Positions 34,949-43,974 of a stretch of DNA of 64,000 nt are shown here, in pieces; the first letter of the stretch is position 1; each line of letters opens with the position of its first letter. The DNA is taken from the NCBI GenBank assembly GCA_051531935.1, contig JAOPTR010000003.1:1-64000 (forward strand). The letters run 5' to 3'. The position numbers and the translations under genes were made by a program. Below the pieces are notes generated by a model that was not told the DNA's origin, did not search any database, and saw only the letters and a program-made list of their open reading frames with translations. The stretch comes from OCS116 sp051531935 (lineage in GTDB: Bacteria > Pseudomonadota > Alphaproteobacteria > Rhizobiales > OSC116).

Positions 34949-36765
34949 GATATTTCTCCTGAATCTAAATCTGATGTGGCTTTCTGGGTACCAATTTTGA
35001 AGCTTTTAGCTTGAATATGCGCATCCCACATTTTTTTGTAGCGGCCTTGTTGTTCCAACAATTTCTCATGGGGTGCAAATTCAACAACACGACCGCTTTC
35101 AATAACCGCAATATTATCGAGTTCTTTGATGGTTGAGAGACGGTGAGCAATGACAATAAGGGTTTTACCTTTTATCAGATGGCCAATGGCTATTTGTAAT
35201 TCGGCTTCATTTTCAGGGTCTGCAAACGCTGTGGCTTCATCCAACACCAATATGGGTGCGTCTTTCAAAATGGCACGCGCGATGCAAATTCGTTGCTTCT
35301 GACCACCTGATAGATTGACTTTGGCATTTAATTTGCTTTGATATCCATCTGGCAAGCTCATGATAAAATCGTGAATTTGTGCGGCTTTGGCAGCTTTAAT
35401 CATGTCTTCATCAGATGCTGTTTCTCTGCCCATTTTAATGTTGTATGCAATGCTATCTGAAAATAAGAATATATCCTGAAATACAAATGACAGCTGTTTT
35501 GATAGGTTTGCCGATGACATATGCCGAATGTCGACCCCACCAATGGATATAGACCCAGAATTCACATCCCAAAAGCGCGGCAACAGCCTAGCAATGGTTG
35601 TTTTGCCTGCGCCAGATGGGCCAACGAGCGCAAGTGAGCCGCCCTGTTCAACCTTAAAGCTGACATCAGATAAAATTGAATTTTCATCATAGTTGAAGCC
35701 TACATTTCTAAATTCAATGTCATGCAGGCCGCTTGGTTCAACGTCGTCAAATATCTCCAACTCTTCAGCATTAAAAAATGCGTCCATTTTGGCATGTATA
35801 TTGGCTTGGCGGGCAATGCGGTGAGTGATGGAATAAATATTAATAGTGAGGTTATTTAGCCCGATTGAAAATAGCAAAAAGAATACAAGGGTAGTTAAAC
35901 CGATCCACTCCAAATGAATTAATAACAGACCAAATGGTAAAACAAACAACAATGCTGAGCTTGAGAGCAACATAAACCAGCCTGTCACATTCACATTACC
36001 GGCTATCCACTCGCCAATTAATGTGTTGAATTCGGCAAAGCTAGATGTGGCTCTGGATATCGCAGCATCGCCTTGATTAAACACTTTAACCATAGGTAAA
36101 ACACTGGCAATTTCAGTCATCAAACGCCCCATTTTGGCTTTGGCAGCGTAAAATTCTGTTGTCATTTCTGTCGATTTTGCAGCAGATTTACCCATCATAT
36201 AAAAAGCAACGACCAAACCAATTATACTGACCAACGCCATGCGCCAATCCATATAAAACATGACCATTAAGAGTATAAGCGGTGCAGCAAATGCGGATGT
36301 CGTTTCAGGTATGAGATGAGCAACACCATCTTCAATAGCTTCAACATCATCGACCACCATAGTTTTAAAATCATGGCTATCACGCGCGGTGAAATATCCT
36401 AACGGCACACGCGCAAGTTTATCAGATATTTTTTGGCGAATTTGCTTTTGGACATTGGCCGCAATCATATGAGAAATATATGTTGATCCGCCAGATGACA
36501 TGAAGCTCACAATCACTAAAACAAGACAAATACCGCCATACCAATAAGTGAGTTCAGCCGAAATTTGCCCCGATATAATGTCTCTTGCAACTAGAAAAAC
36601 CATAAAATGCGGAGCCAATTGTAACACGCTTCCTAAAGTACCTAATGACATAGAGATAATCATTAGTTTTGGATAATCGCATATATAAGCCCATAGATTT
36701 TTGAACACTTTGCCACCCATAGCATCAGCAGCGGAATCGACTTTAAAGCTTTCATCTTGTCGCAT
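34945..36765 (-). CDS. ABC transporter, fused membrane/ATPase half-transporter (YbtP/IrtA-like)
   Basis: 606 residues: membrane domain (about 1-330), then ATPase with Walker A VGPSGAGKTTI, signature LSGGQKQRICIARAI, Walker B ILVLDEATAFADPENE and H-loop IAHRLST. LDEATAFADPENE is a spelling often seen in siderophore-related half-transporters. No extra siderophore-interacting (FAD) domain is fused, unlike mycobacterial IrtA. First gene of a six-gene run to 29293, with ICE and Fur-like sites upstream. Confidence 0.82.
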   Translation of the reverse strand: MRQDESFKVDSAADAMGGKVFKNLWAYICDYPKLMIISMSLGTLGSVLQLAPHFMVFLVARDIISGQISAELTYWYGGICLVLVIVSFMSSGGSTYISHMIAANVQKQIRQKISDKLARVPLGYFTARDSHDFKTMVVDDVEAIEDGVAHLIPETTSAFAAPLILLMVMFYMDWRMALVSIIGLVVAFYMMGKSAAKSTEMTTEFYAAKAKMGRLMTEIASVLPMVKVFNQGDAAISRATSSFAEFNTLIGEWIAGNVNVTGWFMLLSSSALLFVLPFGLLLIHLEWIGLTTLVFFLLFSIGLNNLTINIYSITHRIARQANIHAKMDAFFNAEELEIFDDVEPSGLHDIEFRNVGFNYDENSILSDVSFKVEQGGSLALVGPSGAGKTTIARLLPRFWDVNSGSISIGGVDIRHMSSANLSKQLSFVFQDIFLFSDSIAYNIKMGRETASDEDMIKAAKAAQIHDFIMSLPDGYQSKLNAKVNLSGGQKQRICIARAILKDAPILVLDEATAFADPENEAELQIAIGHLIKGKTLIVIAHRLSTIKELDNIAVIESGRVVEFAPHEKLLEQQGRYKKMWDAHIQAKSFKIGTQKATSDLDSGEIS

Positions 36766-36792
36766 ATTTTCTTATTCCAATCCGAATTGTTG

Positions 36793-36809
36793 TTTAGAAA
36801 CAATCTAAT
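36793..36809. promoter_or_regulatory. Irr-type ICE box upstream of the YbtP-like gene
   Basis: TTTAGAA-ACA-ATCTAAT matches TTTAGAA-N3-TTCTAAA at 12 of 14 positions and includes the palindrome TTAGA-N5-TCTAA. It lies 28 bases before the start of the first ABC gene, so it may overlap the promoter. Confidence 0.65.
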
Positions 36810-36904
36810 ATAGTATTTGCAAGTCACTTCATCAGTTAACGCCAAAAAACGAAACTAACCACCGTGATCGGCTTTTTATGGACGTGATCGGAAATATTTG
36901 TTAT

Positions 36905-36919
36905 TAATAATCATTATGA
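36905..36919. promoter_or_regulatory. Fur-like box in front of the AraC regulator gene
   Basis: TAATAAT-C-ATTATGA matches the 7-1-7 Fur consensus (TGATAAT-N-ATTATCA) at all but two positions. It lies 27 bases upstream of the AraC gene's ATG. Confidence 0.5.
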
Positions 36920-36946
36920 TTAAATAGAAAAAAACGGGAGCTAATT

Positions 36947-37942
36947 ATGAATAAAGTCGAAATATTTGAACGCTCACTCGCACAAAACGATGAGCAGAGC
37001 AAAATGCCGCCATTAGGTTTTGATGATAAAAATTACATAAACAAAATAGAAGGCATAATGGGCACTTGTTTGAGAATAAATATTCGAAACGGCCTAGATG
37101 TTACATTATTCGATTACCACTTTGATCAACAAAGTGCAGAATTATCCACGGCACCAGCAGGAATTGAATTATGTGTATTGTTTACGGGTGCAGGTAATAC
37201 AATTGCACTCGATCCCAACAATACAGATCAGGAAATTGGGCGCATTCCTAATCAATCTGGAAAATCATATATTGTTTTAACTGATGATAATTACATCGGT
37301 AAAACTGAGATTCCCGCCAACACAGACTTTAAAGGCATTGGCATCCGTTTTTTGCCCGAATTCACATCCAAATTAAACAATTTCCCCCGATTTTCGGAAC
37401 TGGCAAGTGATCATCGACTACATTATTGCAGTGCGGGCAAGCATTGGGTGAGTATGTTTGACACGCCTGAAGCACTTTACCATTTAGCAAAACGCATATT
37501 TGACGAAGGTTTTTCAGCCACTCCTAATGATTTAACAATAGAAGCAGATGTATTGAATATTATGACTGAGTTCATAAATATTTTGCAACAACCTCCACAG
37601 GTTTGCAATTCCTCTAAAGACAAAAAATTATTACAACAAGCCAAAGAAATGATGTTAAAAAATTTGGCTCATGCTTGGTCTATAGATGAAATTTCACGTG
37701 CACTAGGTTTGAATAAACAGAAATTAAAACAAGGCTTTAAAGTTCAATTTGGCATACCTGTTTACGGTTTTTTACAACAGGAACGTTTAAAAGCAGCTCA
37801 TATTATGCTTGAGCAAGGCAAGCAAAATGTTACAGAGATTTCATTGGCTATTGGTTACGCCAACCCAAGCCACTTTGCTTATTTATTCAAACGCCAATAT
37901 GGTTGTTCACCCTCTAAAATCTGGGCTTCTTCTTTGGTTTAA
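36947..37942 (+). CDS. AraC-family regulator (PchR/YbtA-like)
   Basis: 331 residues. The C-terminal HTH_18 domain (about 230-331) has IDEISRALGLNKQKLKQGF and ISLAIGYANPSHFAYLFKRQYG; this arrangement with a long N-terminal ligand domain is typical of the PchR/AlcR/YbtA group that senses siderophores. GGGAG lies upstream of the ATG. It is divergent from the ABC pair, the same layout as ybtA against ybtPQ in Yersinia, so it probably activates that operon when the siderophore is present (inference). Confidence 0.85.
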   Translation: MNKVEIFERSLAQNDEQSKMPPLGFDDKNYINKIEGIMGTCLRINIRNGLDVTLFDYHFDQQSAELSTAPAGIELCVLFTGAGNTIALDPNNTDQEIGRIPNQSGKSYIVLTDDNYIGKTEIPANTDFKGIGIRFLPEFTSKLNNFPRFSELASDHRLHYCSAGKHWVSMFDTPEALYHLAKRIFDEGFSATPNDLTIEADVLNIMTEFINILQQPPQVCNSSKDKKLLQQAKEMMLKNLAHAWSIDEISRALGLNKQKLKQGFKVQFGIPVYGFLQQERLKAAHIMLEQGKQNVTEISLAIGYANPSHFAYLFKRQYGCSPSKIWASSLV

Positions 37943-38110
37943 AATAAAAATTGTAATACTAACTCTTGATTTTTCTCCCCACAACATTTGACAATTTATT
38001 TGTCAGGCACTTGTCAGGAAATCAACATTTTTGTACTTCTGTCTTAGCAAAGCAAATAGTCTATTACACATTTTTAGATAAATATTTTGCCATTAACAGC
38101 CAAGCCTAAT

Positions 38111-38680
38111 TTACAGTTCATAAATTTCCGAGCCAGCTATTAAGCGCGATTTCTGATGGCTAACTTGAACTAATGTGCACCTATTCTCTAACACATATTC
38201 TTCGATTAGCATTTCAATAATATTCCAATTATGTTGATCGAGGCTTGCTCCAATTTCATCTAACAACAACAAATCCGGTTCTGCTAATAATGCGCGTAAG
38301 ATATTCACTCGCTGCTTTTCACCACCAGAAAGGCTGAATGTGGGTCTCAACATTTGTTCAGCCAATCCAACAATTTTTAAATATTCATCCACCCTTTGAC
38401 TAAAATCAATTTGATTAACATGAGGTAGTATCATTAGATTTTCATAGGCTGATAAATGTGGAATTAACCGAGGCTCTTGAAACACCAGAGCAATCTTTTT
38501 TGCCTCTACCTCCACACGGCCTGAAAAAGGTCGATACAAACTAGCGATAACACTCAAAAGTGATGTTTTGCCGCAGCCACTTGCCCCAACAAATTGCCAA
38601 TTTTCCTGCGTCCCAATTTTCAAATTTATGAATTTGCTCTCAGCAAATAGCTGCAAATCGGTCAGTTTAACTTCAATCAA
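38111..38680 (-). CDS. NitT/TauT-type ABC transporter ATPase (short)
   Basis: 189 residues, shorter than the 230-260 usual for TauB/SsuB-type ATPases because it ends soon after the H-loop. Walker A VGASGCGKTSLL, Q-loop VFQEPRLIPHLSA, signature LSGGEKQRVNILRAL and Walker B LLLLDEIGASLD are intact. The Walker B Glu-Pro is Glu-Ile here. Four-base overlap with the permease gene. Confidence 0.85.
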   Translation of the reverse strand: MIEVKLTDLQLFAESKFINLKIGTQENWQFVGASGCGKTSLLSVIASLYRPFSGRVEVEAKKIALVFQEPRLIPHLSAYENLMILPHVNQIDFSQRVDEYLKIVGLAEQMLRPTFSLSGGEKQRVNILRALLAEPDLLLLDEIGASLDQHNWNIIEMLIEEYVLENRCTLVQVSHQKSRLIAGSEIYEL

Positions 38681-39462
38681 AACGACTGCCCCTTATGTTT
38701 TGAACTTACATCATACCTAGCCAATAATATGCCTGCGAATTTATCAAAAAAAACAACAATAAGCACCATCACAATCAATAATGCGAATAATTTTTCGGTT
38801 TGCAAATAGGTGCGCGCTGTATCAACTCGTTCGCCCAAACCACTTGTTGCGGCAAATATTTCAGCCAAAATAGTTAACCGAGCGCTATTGGCAATTGCTA
38901 TGCGTATAGCAGGGGATAATCCCCCCCAAAGAGACGGTATGATAAAATGTCTAAGCCTATCAACTAGAGACACATTATAAAACTGCAGCATTTCATTCAG
39001 ATCATAATCTATCTTGTCAAAGCCATCGCATAAAGCCATATAAAATATCGGCGCAATAAACACTGCAACCATAACAATAACCATTGTTGAGCCGAGCCCT
39101 AACCAGGTTATAAATAAGACCACCCCCACAGCTGCTGGCATGCTTGTTGTCAAAACTCTTAAAGGCGAAAACATGTACCTTATGAATGAAATATTCCCAG
39201 CCATAACACCCAAAGAAATTCCAATAACAGCAGCCCCCAAAAAACCAAAAATAATATGAAGAAGGCTAGGTAGCAGGCTATCTAGCCAAAAACTTGGATT
39301 AAAAATATAATCCAACAATGCCCACAATACTAAATCGGGCGAAGGTATGAGAGTGGGGTGATTGTATAATGATAATATTTCCCAAAGCGCAAGTAAAACA
39401 ACGCAGCCAAATAGCTTTGCTAAAAACTTCTTAAAAATAAACTGGTTGTCATCCCGTGCCAA
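38677..39462 (-). CDS. NitT/TauT-type ABC transporter permease
   Basis: 261 residues with five or six membrane helices. It resembles SsuC/TauC/ThiX permeases: TLIPSPDLVLWAL at the N terminus, MPAAVGVVLFITWLGLG and a coupling loop YNVSLVDRLRHFIIPSLWGG. Substrates in this family range from sulfonates to thiamine precursors and nitrate, so the residues do not define it. Confidence 0.87.
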   Translation of the reverse strand: MARDDNQFIFKKFLAKLFGCVVLLALWEILSLYNHPTLIPSPDLVLWALLDYIFNPSFWLDSLLPSLLHIIFGFLGAAVIGISLGVMAGNISFIRYMFSPLRVLTTSMPAAVGVVLFITWLGLGSTMVIVMVAVFIAPIFYMALCDGFDKIDYDLNEMLQFYNVSLVDRLRHFIIPSLWGGLSPAIRIAIANSARLTILAEIFAATSGLGERVDTARTYLQTEKLFALLIVMVLIVVFFDKFAGILLARYDVSSKHKGQSF

Positions 39463-39484
39463 TTCAATACTCCCCTACGGTATA

Positions 39485-40444
39485 CTATTCACCAAAAAAT
39501 TCTGCATCTGGTAATTTCCCGCCTATAGAATCCGCCTCAATTGCCTCAATAACCTTAAAGAATCCAATTAAATCTTGTTTAGATTGGGACATTGTCGCCA
39601 ACTCGCCCGATATTCCCGTAAAACTCTTAGTCAAAAGCGTCTTGTTGAGATTTGGAAACGCTTCAACCAATAATGAAGCAGCAAGCGCGGGGTTGTTTTT
39701 CACACGGTTAAACGCACTTATGTAATTTTGTTCAAAATCAGCTAAAATCTCTGCACTCAGCCCAGACATTGTTACCTGAGATGTGAAAGCAACCAAACCA
39801 ACGGGTGGGCACTGGTTCAAATCAGTTGAAATTTTCCATGCTGCACATATGTTTAACTTCGCATTCAACCCCTCACCTTTCATTGCAGCAATAGTCGCCA
39901 AAGGTTCTGCTAAAAATGCGTTATCTACTTTTCCAGCCAAAAGCAACTGCATGGCCTCAATTGGGCTTTTCACATATATTGTGTTTTCCGCACTCAAACC
40001 TAACTGCTTGGTAATTAAATCTGGCAAATCACCCTTAAATGGCACAGCCACTTTTGATCCTTTTAATGCGGCTAGGTTTTCAATTTGTCCGCCACGCCCC
40101 AAAAAAACCAAATTACCATCTAAATGATGAGCAAAAATTGTTTTAAGCCGAATGTCTTTATTGGCAAAAAGAGCTGCGGTTATGCTTGGAACAATCGCAA
40201 TATCTATCTCTTGATTAATAATCTGCGCTCTCAGCTGCACTGGTGATTTCCACGGTATGAATTTTAAGTCAATTCCTTTGTCCTTGAGTGGTTGCAACTT
40301 AACCAATTCTAACAATATGGTAGAATCCCAAATTGACGGACCCGATAAGTTAAGTGTTTGAGCGGAGACTGATGCAGTTAGGCTCAATACCGTTATCAAA
40401 GCTAATGACTTACAATGACGTTTTGCGTTTTCAAAGAAATTCAT
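39485..40444 (-). CDS. NitT/TauT-type substrate-binding protein (NMT1/THI5-like)
   Basis: 319 residues with a signal peptide (residues 1-28, cleaved after VSA). Two-lobed binding protein with IDIAIVPSITAALFANK, LKGSKVAVPFKGD and LAGKVDNAFLAEPLAT. In aromatic-sulfonate and HMP binders the first strand motif differs, so the ligand is unknown. The mature protein contains two cysteines (NICAAWKIS, NQCPPVG) that might form a disulfide. Confidence 0.85.
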   Translation of the reverse strand: MNFFENAKRHCKSLALITVLSLTASVSAQTLNLSGPSIWDSTILLELVKLQPLKDKGIDLKFIPWKSPVQLRAQIINQEIDIAIVPSITAALFANKDIRLKTIFAHHLDGNLVFLGRGGQIENLAALKGSKVAVPFKGDLPDLITKQLGLSAENTIYVKSPIEAMQLLLAGKVDNAFLAEPLATIAAMKGEGLNAKLNICAAWKISTDLNQCPPVGLVAFTSQVTMSGLSAEILADFEQNYISAFNRVKNNPALAASLLVEAFPNLNKTLLTKSFTGISGELATMSQSKQDLIGFFKVIEAIEADSIGGKLPDAEFFGE

Positions 40445-40453
40445 AATATTCTC

Positions 40454-41494
40454 CTAGTTTTTATTACTAGCTGGGTTGACCATTAAAATATCTAATTCAA
40501 ACGGCCCAAATGCAGTTTCAATCGAACGACTAGAATGATGAATAAAACCTGCTTTTAAAGCAGCTTGTCTAATATCCCCGCGTTCAAAGCTATAATTCCT
40601 ATTTTTTAATGTTGGAATAAGCCGACCAACAACATGTTCTTCAGGAGCCGTTTTGTGACAATCCAAAGCCTCATGAAAACTAACAAAACAACCATTTTCA
40701 TTGAGCATATTTTTAAGTTTCTTGAAAAAATCCACCAAGTCATTTTTTACAAAATACAACGACATTGAAGCCCAGATTAGGTCAAAATTCTGGTTGGGCA
40801 AGCCGACATTATAATCTCCTGCCATCACACTTATATTTTCAACATCAGCAATATACGGCCGAATTTGCTCTGCAGCTGGGGCGACATCAAATAAGCTGAC
40901 ATGCTTATCAGGACACTCAGCTATAATGGCCTGCGCCAAAATATCGGATCCTGCACCTAAATCCAGTATGGTCTCCACATCGTCCCAATAAGGCACGGTT
41001 TTCAAAGCCGAGAATTGCGCTTCAACAGCACAAGCTTTATGAAAAGCCCTCAAAGATTTGGTCGATTTTCCCCAGTGTTCTGCATCAAACAAAGGCGGCT
41101 CATCTTGCGGAGCCACTCCACGTGCAAATTCTGACAATTGATCAAGCCCCGCATGACGTATTTTTGCCAACGATTTTAGTGTCGGCAACAAACACAATTC
41201 GCTTGTTTGGGTTAAATAGGCAATGAAATTTGGTGCCGAATGATAGCAACCATTTTTGAATTCCAATAACCCCATCGAAACCAGAGCATTCAGCAGACTA
41301 ACCAATTTTTCGGGCTTAAAATTAGTTTTCGTGGCAATGGCCTTACAACTCATCTCGGTTTTACAATGTTCAAATATCTGCTCATCAATAGCCCATTCTA
41401 ACAGCGCAAAGCGTATAGGTGCGTGTAGCCAATCAAATAATTGCATCACTGGATTGGTGTTTTTGTTTTCTATATTTTGAAAAGTATGATTCAT
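40454..41494 (-). CDS. SAM-dependent methyltransferase with winged-helix dimerisation domain
   Basis: 346 residues. An N-terminal winged-helix domain (about 15-110) typical of O-methyltransferases of the hydroxyneurosporene/HIOMT type is followed by a SAM-binding domain with motif I ILDLGAGSDILAQ, an acidic motif II VSLFDVAP, and a post-I motif NFDLIWASMSLYFV. GAGGGG lies upstream of the ATG. It lies nine bases before the NitT-type binding-protein gene; methyltransferases are not a normal part of such importers, so it probably modifies a small molecule handled by this cluster. Confidence 0.82.
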   Translation of the reverse strand: MNHTFQNIENKNTNPVMQLFDWLHAPIRFALLEWAIDEQIFEHCKTEMSCKAIATKTNFKPEKLVSLLNALVSMGLLEFKNGCYHSAPNFIAYLTQTSELCLLPTLKSLAKIRHAGLDQLSEFARGVAPQDEPPLFDAEHWGKSTKSLRAFHKACAVEAQFSALKTVPYWDDVETILDLGAGSDILAQAIIAECPDKHVSLFDVAPAAEQIRPYIADVENISVMAGDYNVGLPNQNFDLIWASMSLYFVKNDLVDFFKKLKNMLNENGCFVSFHEALDCHKTAPEEHVVGRLIPTLKNRNYSFERGDIRQAALKAGFIHHSSRSIETAFGPFELDILMVNPASNKN

Positions 41495-41588
41495 TTATCG
41501 CCCCTCGTTTTTAAAGAGATTAGAGAAATGTACGTGCCGTTGCTGTCAAATGACGAAAAAAAAACAGCAATTGCCGAATAGAGATATT

Positions 41589-42524
41589 CTAATGTTGAAT
41601 CAGAAACCTATAATGTTTGGGTGTTAAATCGTACATTTTTGAGAAAGCACTTGAAAAATGGCTAGAGCTATTAAAACCGTGTTCAAAAGCAATATTAGTA
41701 ATTGTATGGTTAGTGGCTCTCAACGCTTCAGCAGCACGCTGCATCCGCACATGACGGTAATACTGAAAAATCGTCATTCCCGTTTGGCGGCTAAACAATT
41801 TATTCAACTTAACATGGTTGAAACCAAGCTCCTTTGCCAGCTCATCCAAGCTCGGTGGATTCGCCAAATCACCAAGTAATCTAGTTTGAATTTGTTTAAA
41901 AATTTTGTCTTCATAATTCACCAAGACATTTGCAGTTCCAATCATTTGACCCAAAACTTGACCAAATAAATCGAGTGCCCTGCCTTCGTTTCTTAGCCGT
42001 TGACCTGTATTTTGACTTGGTTCTAACATTGCGGTTTGTAAAGCAAGGCTAGGCGAGAATTCTTTATCAATCTTATTAAAATAATGGCCATCTACGCGTA
42101 ATTTCAAACTGGCAGAAAGCTCTTCGCCCAAATCAACAAATGATTGTAGTTGAGGATCCAATTGCAATGCCATTACAAACATTGATGAGCTTTTACCCGC
42201 CGTTTGGTGCCTTATTAAATTAAGTCCTTGAGGGGTGAAAAGCCAAACATCACCCTGTTTGACACATATTTCACTATCTTTATTCTCAATGCTAAAACCA
42301 GTACTGCCTTTAAGACCGACAACCAATAAAACAGTATTTTCATCATGTTTTATTTTATAGGTTTTGTCGAAAGAACTGACGCAATGGCTTTTTGTTGCTG
42401 TTAATTGATGGCTTTGACGTTGTGATTCAAAATGACTGTAATCATATATTTTTGGTAAATTAAACGCGTTAACTTCACCATTTTCTGTTGGTTGAAATTC
42501 TAAAGGTCTAATTACATTTGGCAT
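41589..42524 (-). CDS. AraC-family regulator
   Basis: About 311 residues from MPNVIRPLEF, with GGAAG upstream; an in-frame start at 42551 is possible. The C-terminal HTH pair reads LDELAKELGFNHVKLNKLFSR and ITNIAFEHGFNSSSHFSSAF, typical of PchR-like regulators. It precedes the methyltransferase-NitT operon in the same direction and is likely its regulator. A Fur core lies 135 bases upstream. Confidence 0.83.
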   Translation of the reverse strand: MPNVIRPLEFQPTENGEVNAFNLPKIYDYSHFESQRQSHQLTATKSHCVSSFDKTYKIKHDENTVLLVVGLKGSTGFSIENKDSEICVKQGDVWLFTPQGLNLIRHQTAGKSSSMFVMALQLDPQLQSFVDLGEELSASLKLRVDGHYFNKIDKEFSPSLALQTAMLEPSQNTGQRLRNEGRALDLFGQVLGQMIGTANVLVNYEDKIFKQIQTRLLGDLANPPSLDELAKELGFNHVKLNKLFSRQTGMTIFQYYRHVRMQRAAEALRATNHTITNIAFEHGFNSSSHFSSAFSKMYDLTPKHYRFLIQH

Positions 42525-42656
42525 GATTGTCTTCCAATATAAGCAATTCAAATAATTCTCTAAATATTACAATGCCCCAAGTTATCCTTACAGAAATCTA
42601 ATATGCCATTTAGCTCGAATTTTTAAGCATTTTAGACCGCATCCCGTATTTATGCA

Positions 42657-42673
42657 AATGATAATCATTAACC
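42657..42673. promoter_or_regulatory. Fur box upstream of the AraC/methyltransferase/NitT genes
   Basis: AATGATAATCATT (42657-42669) is identical to the 13-base core of the classical Fur box and is a perfect palindrome. In 7-1-7 form it reads TGATAAT-C-ATTAACC. This ties the downstream AraC-methyltransferase-ABC set to iron. Confidence 0.6.
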
Positions 42674-42789
42674 CAAACTAAGCGATTACAAACTTACAGG
42701 TTCACCTTTCTTCGATCTCATATAATTGCAATGTTTAAATTTAAAAGCAGAGAACCCTGAAGCTCCTTTAATTCCAGATACACATCACC

Positions 42790-42819
42790 TAGCTAAGTGC
42801 GTTAAAACACACTTAGCTA
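42790..42819. repeat. Inverted repeat, possible terminator
   Basis: TAGCTAAGTG and CACTTAGCTA form a perfect 10-base stem with a 10-base loop; a third partial copy TAGCTAGG follows at about 42829. No clear T-run follows on the minus strand, where it lies after the SDR pseudogene. Confidence 0.45.
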
Positions 42820-42965
42820 ATGTTCTGATAGCTAGGTTTAAGCCGTTAGAAAAAATCTAACTCTGTACCAGTTTACAAGGCAAAAATAATGCCGATTGAG
42901 GCCAAATAACAATTTTCTGATACAGGAAAGGAAAAAGCGCAAATTCACAACTTTACAAAAACCAG

Positions 42966-43916
42966 CTATATCGCCACATTTGTCAATTCCGCACTTGCAT
43001 CGTAAAGGTCTTTGGCATACTCAGCGTTTTTTGCGTCCTTTGACATAGGAGCAGGCTTCATACTAAAATCAAAATAATCACCCGTTTTTGCGAAAAGTTC
43101 TCCCGTTAAAATCTTTCTCAAACTATTGGCCGATTTCTTGGGAAGACTGATGCCCACACCAAAAGCAGCAAGAATAGGCTGCAATCTTGGCAGAACATGA
43201 AACCAAACAAATTTAACAGCTGCTGGCCGATCTCGAGCCAAATCAGTACCAGGCATTAAGCCAGGGTCAAACGCAATAAATTTTACATTTTTATCCATTT
43301 CTTGTGTCCGTTTTGCCATCTCGTGGGTGAATAGAATGCCACATAGTTTCGTGGTAGCATAGCGATCCATTCCAAGTTGAACCTCATCACTATCCAAGCC
43401 TAGATTACCCGAGGCCACGGTTTTTGCATCTTTATAAATAGCACCTCGAAACCCTGCCCGCGTAGCAAGCGTATCTTCAGGGTTATGCGTTCCACTGGCG
43501 GTTGACACGATGCGACCTCCATCAGAAACAAAATCTAAAAGTAAATGAGCTAAGGTGAAATGCCCTAAATGATTTGCAGCAAAAGTTTCATCCACCCCAT
43601 CTTCTGTTTTCTTGGAACCCGTTAAAATTTGAAGCCCAGCATTTAATGCAATGCCCTCAAGTTTGGCGTCACCTAAGAAATCCTCCACCTCTTGGGCAAA
43701 CTTATGAACAGAGCTTTGGTTCATTAAATCCAGTATAAATATTGTTTAACGCTGTTCATCGAATACTTGTTTAATCCGCATTGCAGAAGCTTCCGAACGC
43801 GCGCCAGCAATTATATGAATTTTAGGGTTATCACGCATCTTTTTTGCAAGTTCCAGTCCCATTCCCGAAGTTGCACCTGTTAAAACCTAAATTTCTTTAT
43901 TTGATACTTTGTTCAT
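42966..43916 (-). pseudogene. Short-chain dehydrogenase pseudogene with two in-frame stops
   Basis: Reading from ATG at 43916 in one frame gives MNKVSNKEI, a TAG at 43889-43887, then VLTGATSGMGLELAKKM (the TGxxxGxG cofactor motif), then TAA at 43748-43746, followed by TIFILDL and the rest of a complete SDR with catalytic YATTK and NAG motif ALNAG. The stretch after the second stop is open for 252 codons from an internal ATG at 43724 but lacks the Rossmann glycine motif. Two stops without frameshift show decay by nonsense mutation. Retinol-dehydrogenase-like SDR by family. Confidence 0.85.
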
Positions 43917-43974
43917 TTTATATGACCACATGTTATTAATTGTGCCACATAGACATAGTACGAAATTCGTATAG

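Larger units (their letters stand above)
42525..42965. other. Intergenic region with Fur core and inverted repeat
   Basis: About 440 bases without a gene. Contains a Fur-like box (42659-42673), a 10-base-stem inverted repeat (42790-42819) and the AraC promoter on the minus strand. No coding frame of note. Confidence 0.4.

Noticed and set aside
37985..38025. Repeated TTGTCAGG words between the AraC gene and the NitT ATPase gene
   Set aside because: Two short direct copies without pairing or conservation evidence.
42966..43724. 252-codon SDR frame taken as an intact gene
   Set aside because: Its ATG is internal; the cofactor motif lies upstream behind in-frame stops, so the locus is called a pseudogene.
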